The notes under the pieces are model-generated. The model was not told where the DNA came from. It searched no databases and saw only the letters and a list, made by a program, of their open reading frames with translations. Below, in pieces: positions 16,572 through 24,013 of a DNA stretch of 34,452 bases (positions are counted from its first letter, which is position 1; each line of letters begins with the position of its first letter). The position numbers were made by a program, and so were the translations under genes. This DNA is from Occallatibacter sp. (lineage in GTDB: Bacteria > Acidobacteriota > Terriglobia > Terriglobales > Acidobacteriaceae): NCBI GenBank assembly GCA_031296305.1, contig JARLFZ010000037.1, positions 1 through 34,452 of the forward strand, written 5' to 3'.

Positions 16572-16580
16572 TGCCGCACC
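16572..16580. repeat. Left copy of 9-bp target-site duplication TGCCGCACC
   Basis: TGCCGCACC occurs at 16572-16580 and again at 16701-16709, directly flanking the family B copy 2 element. The right copy lies inside the amidohydrolase coding region. Confidence 0.75.
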
Positions 16581-16700
16581 GGTAGTGGGTCAGTTTGAAA
16601 TGACTATTCCTCAGGGGCTAAAGCCCCCTCTCCATTTTTGGGCCTTTGCGGCACGACTGAAGTCGTGCCCCTTCACGACGAATTCAAACTGACTCACTAC
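16581..16700. mobile_element. Family B MITE-like element, copy 2, inserted at an amidohydrolase stop codon
   Basis: 120 bp with 18-bp terminal inverted repeats, GTAGTGGGTCAGTTTGAA (16582-16599) and TTCAAACTGACTCACTAC (16683-16700), one mismatch. Inside are two hairpins: GGGGCT-AA-AGCCCC (16614-16627) and GGCACGACT-GA-AGTCGTGCC (16650-16669). It is flanked by a 9-bp duplication. It has no coding capacity, so it would need a transposase in trans. The TAG of the minus-strand gene (16697-16699) is inside its right end. Confidence 0.75.
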
Positions 16701-18061
16701 TGCCGCACCACCACGCCATTCTTCATGACGAAACGCACATGCTCCACCGCCGAGATGTCGTCGAGTGGGTTGCCGGGCACAGCGATGATGTCGGCGTAAT
16801 AACCGGCCTTCAACTCGCCGATCTGCCCGTCCCAGCGCAGGAGTTTTGCGCCGTTGATCATGTCGGCCTGCAGGACCGCGAGAGGCTTCATTCCGTAGCG
16901 GACCATCAATGTGAGTTCGCGCGCCTGCGTGCCGTGCGGGAAGGGGCCCACGTCGGAGCCGACGGCAAACGGCACGCCCGCGGCCACCTGGCGGCGGAAC
17001 TCGCGGAATTTATAGTCGAGCATGGCGTGCTCGCGCGCGGCCGCTTCAGGAGTGGGTGCGTGGTCCGCGAAGTATTCGAAGATGGCGAAAGTGGGCACGG
17101 CGAAAATGCCCTTCGCGCGCATCAGGCGCATGGTCACGTCGCTGAGCTGGGTGGCGTGATCGATGGATGCCACGTCCGCAATTGCCGCAAATCGCGCTGC
17201 CGGCTCGCCCTGGCAATGCACGCCAACATTGGCGTCCAGCCGAGCGCCTTCGGCCACGGCCGCCTCCAGTTGCGCTTCGGTGTACTGGTACGGTGTATGG
17301 AATTGCCAGAACTCCGGGTCGCCCGGCTCCTCGCCCATCTCGATCTGCGCGCAGACGGGATCGCCCAGGCAGGGCGGACTGCCGGAGGGTACCATCCGGT
17401 CCGGGCCGGTTTCGTAAATTTTTGCGAAGTCGGAGCCTTCTTTGTGCTGCTCACGCATGACGGCGATGATTTCATCCGCTGTGTTGGCGTAGTCGGCGTT
17501 TGAAAGCACGTGCTGCGCGGGATTGAAATGGTTGGCGTCCTCGTGGCCGCCCAGAATATCGATGGCGTTGCCACTGACGCGCAGCCTCGGGCCGGGAATG
17601 AGTCCCTGATTGATGGCGTTGCGAATCGCCGTGTCGGCCGAGCCTGCGCCCTCGGTGCCCATGTCGCGCTCGGCGGTAAATCCGGCCATCAGATCAGCCT
17701 TGGCCGCTTGCTCGGCCAGAACCGTGCGCCAGGGAACGGATTCGATGACCGTCTGAAGATCCTCCGCGCCGGGATGCAGAAACAGGTGCACGTGCGCGTC
17801 GATGAGGCCGGGCAGCAGAGTGGTATCGCCGAGGTCGATGATTTGCGCGTTCGGTGGGCGGTCGACGGAAGTTCCGACGGCCTTGATGCGCTCGCCTTCA
17901 ACCAGAATCTCGCCGGGCTGGAGCAGGTTTCCGGTATCGACCTGAAGCAGGCGCGCCGCGTGCAGCACGATCGGAGTAGAGGCCGGCTGCTGCGAATTGG
18001 CGACTGCCAAGGGAAGAACACATAAGACAAGCAATCTGAAAATGTTCGCGCGCCTTAACAT
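16697..18061 (-). CDS. Metal-dependent amidohydrolase (imidazolonepropionase/Xaa-Pro dipeptidase-like)
   Basis: 454 residues with an N-terminal signal or anchor (RLLVLCVLPLAVANS). The TIM-barrel metal site is complete: His90 and His92 (LIDAHVHLF), the bridging Lys214 (DFAKIYETG), His282 (VGVHCQGE), His302 (SIDHATQL) and Asp370 (GSDVGPF). This pattern fits the subtype I amidohydrolases related to prolidase Sgx9260 and imidazolonepropionase. It is probably exported and acts on peptides or similar amides; the substrate is not defined. The last Gln and TAG stop come from an inserted repeat; the reconstructed original end is His-TAA. TATAGT lies at -13 to -8 before the ATG. Confidence 0.85.
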   Translation of the reverse strand: MLRRANIFRLLVLCVLPLAVANSQQPASTPIVLHAARLLQVDTGNLLQPGEILVEGERIKAVGTSVDRPPNAQIIDLGDTTLLPGLIDAHVHLFLHPGAEDLQTVIESVPWRTVLAEQAAKADLMAGFTAERDMGTEGAGSADTAIRNAINQGLIPGPRLRVSGNAIDILGGHEDANHFNPAQHVLSNADYANTADEIIAVMREQHKEGSDFAKIYETGPDRMVPSGSPPCLGDPVCAQIEMGEEPGDPEFWQFHTPYQYTEAQLEAAVAEGARLDANVGVHCQGEPAARFAAIADVASIDHATQLSDVTMRLMRAKGIFAVPTFAIFEYFADHAPTPEAAAREHAMLDYKFREFRRQVAAGVPFAVGSDVGPFPHGTQARELTLMVRYGMKPLAVLQADMINGAKLLRWDGQIGELKAGYYADIIAVPGNPLDDISAVEHVRFVMKNGVVVRQ

Positions 18062-18068
18062 GGGTACG

Positions 18069-18074
18069 ACTATA
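18069..18074 (-). promoter_or_regulatory. Candidate -10 box TATAGT for the amidohydrolase gene
   Basis: Positioned at -13 to -8 from the ATG (18061), with no Shine-Dalgarno in the 7 intervening bases. This is what a leaderless transcript would need. Confidence 0.45.
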
Positions 18075-18206
18075 ACAAGGAGCCCGCGATCAGATGCAAT
18101 AAAATGCGGTGATTGGGTTCAGAGCAAATAGTTAAGCAGTTGCTAAATCGGGCAAACCTGCAGGTTCACGCGCAATAGCGGCTTGTCGAAAGAAGTAGGC
18201 CATCGA

Positions 18207-18644
18207 ATGATGAGAAATCCGATCAAATCGATTGTAGTTTTCCTGGTCGTTCTAAGCACTGCGGCCTCAAAGCCCCAGAATTCAAATGAGAAAATTCCCA
18301 CGTTTGAGATTAAGGGGCCGACGATTATCACTTACTTTAGGGAGATTAGCCAGGCCGAGTTAGATAGGGGCGAGGGAGACGCTGAAGCCGCGAGCGACTA
18401 CAGTTACTACCTCCACAACGTCGAGGGACGTATGGAGTCGTCTGGCATCACTTTGAAATCAATCCTCGGAGCACATTTCCGAGTGAAGATCGGAAACAAA
18501 GTTCTCGATGTCCGCGACAACGGGGTCGGCGTTGGTTATTACTTCATAACGCCAGGCAAAGCGCCGCGGCTCGAGAAGGGTGTAATGACAGACGAAGATT
18601 TGGTTTTGGAAGCGCGAAAATATTTCGGGATGAAGATCCGATGA
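18207..18644 (+). CDS. Exported hypothetical protein, AT-richer than its neighbours
   Basis: 145 residues (ATG 18207; the frame is open to a TTG at 18183). A signal-like start, MMRNPIKSIVVFLVVLSTAA, is followed by a soluble domain with many charged and aromatic residues (FEIKGPTIITYFREI, DYSYYLHNVEGRMES, RVKIGNKVLDVRD). Codon use is clearly less GC-rich than the rest of the window, with frequent A/T third positions, which may mean recent acquisition or relaxed selection. No family recognised. Its stop lies 12 bases from the convergent dehydrogenase gene. Confidence 0.6.
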   Translation: MMRNPIKSIVVFLVVLSTAASKPQNSNEKIPTFEIKGPTIITYFREISQAELDRGEGDAEAASDYSYYLHNVEGRMESSGITLKSILGAHFRVKIGNKVLDVRDNGVGVGYYFITPGKAPRLEKGVMTDEDLVLEARKYFGMKIR

Positions 18645-18656
18645 GCGGGCGGGGCG

Positions 18657-19856
18657 TCAGTACGCTCCGATCCCCGTCAGGCTCTGCCCTATGACCAGCG
18701 TGTGGATGTCGTGCGTGCCTTCGTAGGTTTTCACGGATTCGAGGTTCATGCTGTGGCGCATCACGGGGAAGTCCTCCGTGACGCCATTCGCGCCGAGGAT
18801 GTCGCGCGCGAGGCGCGCGCATTCCAGAGCCATCCACACGTTGTTCCGCTTGGCCATGGAGATGTGCTGATGGCCTGCTTTGCCGGCGTCCTTGAGACGG
18901 CCCACCTGCAATGAAAGCAACTGCGCCTTCGCAATTTCGCTCGCCATCCACACCAGCTTTTCCTGCACCAGTTGATGGCTGGCGATTGGCTGGTTATGGA
19001 ATTGTTTTCGGGTCTTGGCGTAGTTCAGCGCCGTCGAATAACAATCCATGGCCGCGCCGATTGCGCCCCAACTGATGCCGTAGCGCGCCTGGTTGAGGCA
19101 CATGAGCGCGGCTTTCAGGCTGGTTGCGCCGGGCATCAGACTTGCTGCGGGCACATGCACGTCTTCAAGCGTGAGGCCGCTGGTGACGGATGCGCGCAGC
19201 GACCATTTGCCATGGATGTCTTGCGCTGAAAAGCCCGGGCGGTCAGTCTCAATCAAGAAACCGCGGACGCTGTCGGCGCCCTCGCGCAGGTTGCCTTTTT
19301 CGTCTTCAAGCCTGGCCCAGACTACGGCCACATCGGCGATCGTCCCCGACGTGATCCACATCTTTTCGCCGTTGAGGATGTACCCATCGGCCGTTTGCCG
19401 CGCGCGCGTGGTCATGCCCGCGGGGTTCGAACCGAAGCCCGGTTCGGTGAGCCCGAAGCAGCCCAGCTTTTCGCCGCTGGCGAGCGCCGGCAGCCAGGTA
19501 TTCTTCTGATCTTCGGAACCGAAAGTGTAGATCGGATACATGACGAGCGCCGATTGCACGCTGACAAAGCTGCGCAGGCCGGAGTCGCCGCGTTCCAGCT
19601 CCTGCATGACGAGTCCGTACTCCACATTGGACATGCCGGCGCAGCCGTAACCCTCAAGGCTGGCGCCGTAAAAGCCAAGCTCGCCCATGGGCGCGACGAG
19701 CTCGCGCGGAAAACGTCCCTCGCGAAAGCTCTCTTCGATGATGGGAATCACGTTTGCGTCGACAAACTCGCGAGCGGTGCGGCGGACGAGCAATTCCTCT
19801 TCCGTGAGGCTCGAGTCGAGATGAAGAAAATCAAAACCCTGAAATTTGAAGGCCAT
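18657..19856 (-). CDS. gcdH: Glutaryl-CoA dehydrogenase (acyl-CoA dehydrogenase family)
   Basis: 399-residue FAD enzyme that oxidises and decarboxylates glutaryl-CoA to crotonyl-CoA in lysine and aromatic degradation. GLTEPGFGSNPAGM and MWITSGTIADVAVVWA are flavin-site motifs; ARYGISWGAIGAAM and KTRKQF are typical of this subgroup. The catalytic base is Glu379 in TYEGTHDIHTLVIG, at the same place as human Glu370. ERGDSGLRSFVSVQSALVMY matches glutaryl-CoA dehydrogenases rather than straight-chain ones; an isobutyryl or other close relative is possible but less likely. AAAGG lies about 7 bases before the ATG. It is single, with no adjacent ETF genes. Confidence 0.85.
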   Translation of the reverse strand: MAFKFQGFDFLHLDSSLTEEELLVRRTAREFVDANVIPIIEESFREGRFPRELVAPMGELGFYGASLEGYGCAGMSNVEYGLVMQELERGDSGLRSFVSVQSALVMYPIYTFGSEDQKNTWLPALASGEKLGCFGLTEPGFGSNPAGMTTRARQTADGYILNGEKMWITSGTIADVAVVWARLEDEKGNLREGADSVRGFLIETDRPGFSAQDIHGKWSLRASVTSGLTLEDVHVPAASLMPGATSLKAALMCLNQARYGISWGAIGAAMDCYSTALNYAKTRKQFHNQPIASHQLVQEKLVWMASEIAKAQLLSLQVGRLKDAGKAGHQHISMAKRNNVWMALECARLARDILGANGVTEDFPVMRHSMNLESVKTYEGTHDIHTLVIGQSLTGIGAY

Positions 19857-19943
19857 GGCTGTACCTTTCGTCCGGCCGGTTTACCGGGACAGATGAGGGT
19901 AACAGTCCGTGGCCTTCTTTTCAATACTTGCCGCGATCGATCC

Positions 19944-20378
19944 TCAGTTGCGTGGCCCCATGGGCTTTTCGTGAATCACCATCCAGTTGATGCCGAATTT
20001 GTCGCGGAACTGGCCGAAACGGTGCGCGAAGAAAGTCTCGTCAATCTTCATGATGACTTCGCCGCCATCGGAAAGGGCGTTGTAAATCCGCTCCGCTTCT
20101 TCATTGCTATCGACGGAGAGCGTCAGGTAGGCGCTGCGCATGGGCTCGACGCGCTCCGGAGGGCCATCGCTGGCCATCAGCTTCGTGTCGCCAATTTGAA
20201 ATTGTGCGTGGAGGATGTGTTCCGCCTTGAGGCCGGGAGGCAGATTCTGTGGGCCGCCGGGGCCGGCCATCTCGCCGAAGGTTCCTTTCATCAGAATCTT
20301 CGCGCCGAGGTGCTTGACGTAAAAATCGAGAGCCTCAGAGCACGTGCCGGGGAAGTTGAGATACGTGGTCAGTTTCAT
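19944..20378 (-). CDS. VOC-family (PhnB/glyoxalase-like) protein 1
   Basis: 144 residues, vicinal-oxygen-chelate fold of the PhnB/3-demethylubiquinone-methyltransferase-like group. FPGTCSEALDFYVKHLGA, HAQFQIGDTKLMASD and FFAHRFGQFRDKFGINWMVIHEK are typical. Metal binding is uncertain, as this subgroup often lacks the full ligand set; the reaction is unknown. Its ATG overlaps the TGA of the HxlR gene by 4 bases (ATGA), so the two are translationally coupled and it is likely controlled with that regulator. Confidence 0.85.
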   Translation of the reverse strand: MKLTTYLNFPGTCSEALDFYVKHLGAKILMKGTFGEMAGPGGPQNLPPGLKAEHILHAQFQIGDTKLMASDGPPERVEPMRSAYLTLSVDSNEEAERIYNALSDGGEVIMKIDETFFAHRFGQFRDKFGINWMVIHEKPMGPRN

Positions 20379-20866
20379 TTTCGGGATTTTCCTTTCGGCT
20401 TTTTCCTGGTTTTGGTTTGCATTTTGAATGGGGGAAGAAGCGGTGTGGGATCGCGCTGCTCCCAGCGCCGGTAGGTCTCGGCGATTACGGCGGCGCGATT
20501 TTGCTCCATGGCGTCAATCGCGGCACAGGGCGCGTCGGTGTTCTCGTGATGCGCGCCCCAAATCAGCAACTCCAGCAACACCGGAGCCAGCGCAATGCCT
20601 TTTGCCGTCAAGCGGTAATGCGTGCTGCGTCCGTCTTCGGCCGCTGGTTCGCGCTTGAGAATGCCGCCGGATTCCAATTTTTGCAGACGGTCGGCGAGGA
20701 TGTTGGTGGCAATGCCTTCGCCGGCATGCTGGAACTCGCGGAACGTGCGGTATCCGCGTACCATCATGTCGCGCACGATCAAGAGCGACCAGCGGTCGCC
20801 CAGGAGATCGAGCGACATGCTCACCGGACAGCCGGAGCGGGCCTTCGCTTTGGATGGCCGGGCCAC
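20375..20866 (-). CDS. HxlR-family winged-helix regulator
   Basis: 163 residues with a MarR-like winged helix: CPVSMSLDLLGDRWSLLIVRDM, YRTFREFQHAGEGIATNILADRLQKLESGGIL and the wing YRLTAKG. The C-terminus is basic (KTRKKPKGKSRK). Proteins of this family bind palindromes near their own promoters and often respond to aldehydes or reactive compounds. The start is GTG 20866, which falls 7 bases after a TAGGAT -10 box. It is cotranscribed with VOC protein 1 and diverges from VOC protein 2. Confidence 0.87.
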   Translation of the reverse strand: MARPSKAKARSGCPVSMSLDLLGDRWSLLIVRDMMVRGYRTFREFQHAGEGIATNILADRLQKLESGGILKREPAAEDGRSTHYRLTAKGIALAPVLLELLIWGAHHENTDAPCAAIDAMEQNRAAVIAETYRRWEQRDPTPLLPPFKMQTKTRKKPKGKSRK

Positions 20867-20872
20867 GAATGC

Positions 20873-20924
20873 ATCCTATGCAATTCACTTGCATTTTGCA
20901 ACCTAAAAATGATAGGAATACTTT
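20873..20924. promoter_or_regulatory. Divergent promoter/operator between hxlR-VOC1 and VOC2
   Basis: Minus strand: TTGCAA (20901-20896), a 17-base spacer, then TAGGAT (20878-20873), placing the start of transcription at the GTG of the HxlR gene. The hexamer TTGCAA is its own reverse complement, so it can also act as -35 for the plus strand, with TACTTT (20919-20924) 17 bases on. TTGCA/TGCAA half-sites form two inverted repeats: TGCAA-TTCAC-TTGCA (20879-20893) and TTGCA-TTT-TGCAA (20889-20901). An autoregulatory HxlR operator is the simplest reading. Confidence 0.6.
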
Positions 20925-20978
20925 GATCCGCCGCCTTCCCGTCCGCGCGGTTCATCATCAAACCATCCGGAGGTCTCT

Positions 20979-21452
20979 ATGGGTACTCTTGGCGAATCCT
21001 CGCGCATTACGCCCTTTCTGTGGTTCGACAACAATGCTGAAGAAGCTGTCGCGTTCTACCTCAGCATCTTCCCCAATTCGCGCCGCCTCGGCGAGCTGCG
21101 CAATACCGGGGACGCTCCAGGGCCGAAGGGCGGCATTCTTACGGTTTCCTTTGAACTGGACGGCCTGCGATTCACCGCACTCAACGGCGGCCCGCACCAC
21201 CAGTTCACGGACGCGGTCTCGTTCGTGGTGAGCTGCGAAACGCAGGAGGAGATTGATTATTACTGGTCGAAGCTCACGGAGGGCGGCACGGAGGTGGCGT
21301 GCGGCTGGCTCAGGGACCAGTTCGGCTTGAGTTGGCAGATCACGCCCGCGCGTATTGGCGAGCTGCTGAAGACATCGAAGGCGATGCAGGCCATGATGAA
21401 GATGAAGAAGCTCGATATCGGGGAACTCGAACGCGCCGGGCGAGCCGATTGA
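20979..21452 (+). CDS. VOC-family (PhnB/3-dmu-9_3-mt-like) protein 2
   Basis: 157 residues of the same broad family as the divergent VOC protein 1, but in the '3-dmu-9_3-mt' subtype: ITPFLWFDNNAEEAVAFYLSIFPNS, LRFTALNGGPHHQFTDAVSFVVSC, EEIDYYWSKLTEGG and CGWLRDQFGLSWQITP. The conserved W-L-x-D-x-F-G-L-S-W is typical. The reaction is unknown. GGAGG lies 6 bases before the ATG. It shares a promoter region with the HxlR gene and may be controlled by it. Confidence 0.87.
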   Translation: MGTLGESSRITPFLWFDNNAEEAVAFYLSIFPNSRRLGELRNTGDAPGPKGGILTVSFELDGLRFTALNGGPHHQFTDAVSFVVSCETQEEIDYYWSKLTEGGTEVACGWLRDQFGLSWQITPARIGELLKTSKAMQAMMKMKKLDIGELERAGRAD

Positions 21453-21479
21453 GTCGACGACCTGCGCTATCGCGACTGG

Positions 21480-21530
21480 GCTGAGCCGCGTGCGTTCCCT
21501 CCTTCGCGTGTTCCCTGTGAGCGGCTCAGC
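21480..21530. repeat. 10-bp inverted repeat upstream of the glycoside hydrolase gene
   Basis: GCTGAGCCGC (21480-21489) and GCGGCTCAGC (21521-21530) are perfect reverse complements 31 bases apart, between the VOC2 stop and the next start. There is no T-run. It could be a terminator-like hairpin or a regulator site. Confidence 0.6.
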
Positions 21531-21564
21531 GTGATGAAATGGCTGCATCACGGGAGGCCGCAGG

Positions 21565-23787
21565 ATGAGCAGTCGTCGGGAATTCGTCAAAGGATCGGCA
21601 CTGGCCGCAACCGCATGTCTCTTGCCTGTGAGCGCAGGCAGCAATGCGTTCGCAGCAGGTGAAGCGGATGCCGCACCAGTCTCACACCAAGCAAATAGTT
21701 GGTACGACCGACCCATGCGTTGGGCGCAGTTGGCGTTTGTCGAGGACGATCCCGGCAACTACGATCCGCAGTTCTGGATCGACTATTTCCGCGCCGTTCA
21801 TGCGGACGCGGCTTGCCTGAGCGCAGGCGGAGCGGTGGCGTTTTATCCGACAAAGCTTGAGCTGCAGCAGCGCAGCGCGTGGCTGGGCGACCGCGATGCC
21901 TTCGGCGAATTGCTGGCCGCATGCCGCGCAATGGGCATGAACGTGATTGCGCGGACCGATGCTCACGCGTGCTGGCAGAAAGTCTACGACGCGCATCCTG
22001 ACTGGATTCGCGTGGATGCAAGCGGCAAACCGGTGCGGCATCCTTCCGATCCTCGATATTGGGAGACCTGTGCTCTCGGCCCTTACAACTTCGAGTTCAT
22101 GACTGCGGTGCATGAAGAGATCATGCGCCTCTACAAGCCGGACGGCATCTTCACCAACCGCTGGGCGGGTAGCGGCATGTGCTACTGCGAACATTGCCGG
22201 CAGAATTTCCGCGAAGCCACGGGACTTGAACTGCCGCGCACCCTTAACCCTCAGGACCCGGCGCGCAAGCAATACATTCTCTGGCGGCAACAGCGTCTCT
22301 TCGATCTTTGGCGTTTGTGGAATGAGAAAATTCGCGCGATCAACCCCGACGCGAGCTACATTGCCAATGCAGGCGGGGGCGCGTTGAGCGATCTGGACAT
22401 GAAGACTATCGCGGAACTTGCGCCCACCATGGTTGCCGATCGCCAGAGCCGGCGAGGGCTGATGGCTCCGTGGGCCAACGGCAAGAACGGCAAGGAATAC
22501 CGCGCCACCATGGGCAGCAAAGCCATCGCTGGAATGTTTAGCGTGGGCATCGACGACGAGCATCGCTGGAAAGACTCGGTGCAGAACGGCGACGAGATTC
22601 GCCTTTGGGTTGCAGACGGCATCGCGCAGGGGCTGCGCCCATGGTTCATCAAATTCAATGCCAAACCAATCGATCGCCGCTGGTTGCCGGTGGTGAAAGA
22701 GATGTTTGAGTGGCACTATGCCAACGAGAATTACCTTCGGAACCTGCGGCCGCTGGCGCGCGTAGGCCTGGTCTACTCGCAGCAGAGCGCTTTGTTCTAC
22801 GGCGGAGAACACGCTCGGGAAAAAATCGAGGAGCCGGGACTGGGGTTCTATCAGGCGCTTGTTGAGGCGCGCATTCCTTTTGAAATGGTGCACGACCGTT
22901 GCCTCGATGAGGAGCATTTAGCGCCGTTCCGCACGCTCATTCTGCCCAACATTGCTGCGTTGTCCGACGCGCAATGTGCGAGTCTGCGCGCCTTTGTGGA
23001 GCGGGGCGGTGGGCTGGTGGCTACCTACCAGACCTCGCTCTACGACGAGTGGGGCGTAGAGCGCACGGATTTCGGCTTGGCTTCGCTCTTCGGCGGGTCG
23101 TATGCGGGAAAGACTCAGGAGAACATGCTGAACTCGTACATGAGTCTTGAAAGAGATCCCGCGGCCGACGCCTGGCACCCGTTGTTGCGCGGCTTTGAAG
23201 ATGCCGGGCGCATTATCAACGCCGTGAACCAGGTGGAGGTGACGCCAGCCGATGCTTATCAATTTACGCCGCTGCGCATTGTGCCGTCCTATCCCGATCT
23301 GCCCATGGAGTCAGTCTTTACACGACCCGGCGGCATGCATTCTCCGGGAGTTTACGCGCGACGCGTGGGCAATGGGCGCGTGGTTTATTTTCCCGGCGAT
23401 GTGGACCGCACGTTCTGGCAGGTGCTGGCTGTGGATCATGGAATGCTGCTGCGCAATGCGGTGGAGTGGGCAACCAACGAGGCTTCGGGTGTCAAAGTGG
23501 AGGGCCCGGGCATTCTGGATGTGGCTGTGTGGGAGCAGAAAGATTCCATGACGCTGCATCTCGTCAATCTGACCAATCCAATGATGTGGAAGGGGCCGGT
23601 ACGCGAGATTATTCCCGTCGCGGGACAGAAAATTGCACTGCGGATTCCGTCTGATCGTCGCGTCCGCCGCGTTCATCTGCTCGTCGCCGCGCGCGACGTG
23701 CCTTATCGCGCGGAAGGGGACAGCATTTATCTCGAAACGGCTTCGATCGGTTTGCATGAAGTGGTCGCGGTGGATTTTTCTGCCTAA
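21565..23787 (+). CDS. Tat-exported glycoside-hydrolase-like protein (GHL6/alpha-fucosidase-like barrel)
   Basis: 740 residues. The twin-arginine signal SRREFVKGSALAATA (3-17) indicates export in folded form. Residues about 45-400 resemble the 'hypothetical glycosyl hydrolase 6' barrel (RWAQLAFVEDDPGNYDP, GMNVIARTDAHACW, KPDGIFTNRWAGSGMCYCEHC). A Cys pair, CYCEHC, may bind metal or form a disulfide. A Rossmann-like middle domain of the beta-galactosidase trimerisation type (LARVGLVYSQQSALFYGG, LILPNIAALSDAQ) and a C-terminal beta domain follow. The substrate is probably a plant or microbial glycan, but is unknown. GGGAGG lies 7 bases before the ATG. The last 35 codons are duplicated downstream. 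Confidence 0.75.
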   Translation: MSSRREFVKGSALAATACLLPVSAGSNAFAAGEADAAPVSHQANSWYDRPMRWAQLAFVEDDPGNYDPQFWIDYFRAVHADAACLSAGGAVAFYPTKLELQQRSAWLGDRDAFGELLAACRAMGMNVIARTDAHACWQKVYDAHPDWIRVDASGKPVRHPSDPRYWETCALGPYNFEFMTAVHEEIMRLYKPDGIFTNRWAGSGMCYCEHCRQNFREATGLELPRTLNPQDPARKQYILWRQQRLFDLWRLWNEKIRAINPDASYIANAGGGALSDLDMKTIAELAPTMVADRQSRRGLMAPWANGKNGKEYRATMGSKAIAGMFSVGIDDEHRWKDSVQNGDEIRLWVADGIAQGLRPWFIKFNAKPIDRRWLPVVKEMFEWHYANENYLRNLRPLARVGLVYSQQSALFYGGEHAREKIEEPGLGFYQALVEARIPFEMVHDRCLDEEHLAPFRTLILPNIAALSDAQCASLRAFVERGGGLVATYQTSLYDEWGVERTDFGLASLFGGSYAGKTQENMLNSYMSLERDPAADAWHPLLRGFEDAGRIINAVNQVEVTPADAYQFTPLRIVPSYPDLPMESVFTRPGGMHSPGVYARRVGNGRVVYFPGDVDRTFWQVLAVDHGMLLRNAVEWATNEASGVKVEGPGILDVAVWEQKDSMTLHLVNLTNPMMWKGPVREIIPVAGQKIALRIPSDRRVRRVHLLVAARDVPYRAEGDSIYLETASIGLHEVVAVDFSA

Positions 23788-23854
23788 GCTTGGATTTCTC
23801 AAGGACGTCTCGACGGCAGGTAAGACGGTCGATTTTCAACCGTCGGCCTGCGTT

Positions 23855-23904
23855 GCGCGGGTCTGGAGACCCCCGCTACAGCCGGTCTGGAGACCGGCGC
23901 TACA
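23855..23904. repeat. Family A paired-palindrome repeat, copy 3
   Basis: GCGGGTCTGGAGACCCCCGC, TACA, then GCCGGTCTGGAGACCGGC and GCTACA. It lies at the 5' boundary of the relic tail, so it may mark a deletion or rearrangement junction. Confidence 0.85.
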
Positions 23905-23908
23905 TAAA

Positions 23909-24013
23909 GTCGCCGGGCGCGACGTTCCTTTTCGCGCGGACGGCGACAGCATTTACCTGGAAATGCCAGCGATTGGTCTGCATGAAGTGGTCGCGGTAGA
24001 TTTTTCGGCCTAG
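23909..24013 (+). pseudogene. Relic C-terminal tail of a second glycoside-hydrolase paralogue
   Basis: 35 codons align without gaps to the last 35 codons of the upstream gene (23683-23787), with 16 base differences in 105 (about 85% identical). Of 14 altered sense codons, eight are silent and six change the residue, mostly conservatively (Tyr/Phe, Glu/Asp). That pattern suggests the tail of a once complete, selected paralogue, not a fresh partial copy. It ends in TAG where the parent has TAA. The frame differs from that of the upstream gene, and it is cut off at the 5' side by family A copy 3. Confidence 0.75.

Noticed and set aside
18155..18166. Perfect palindrome AACCTGCAGGTT between the amidohydrolase and the hypothetical gene
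   Set aside because: A single 12-bp palindrome with no supporting promoter geometry; chance cannot be excluded.
19395..20474. Plus-strand open frame spanning gcdH, VOC protein 1 and the end of the HxlR gene
   Set aside because: Crosses three well-supported minus-strand genes and has no domain.
21682..22917. Minus-strand open frame opposite the glycoside hydrolase gene
   Set aside because: Shadow; the plus-strand product has a Tat signal and conserved domains.
23855..23904. GGTCTGGAGACC repeats as a CRISPR array
   Set aside because: Only two palindromes per locus with no unique spacers of constant length and no cas genes.
23633..24013. Continuous frame from inside the glycoside hydrolase gene through the family A repeat to the relic tail
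   Set aside because: Its first part is out of frame with the real gene; only the last 35 codons are meaningful, as a relic.
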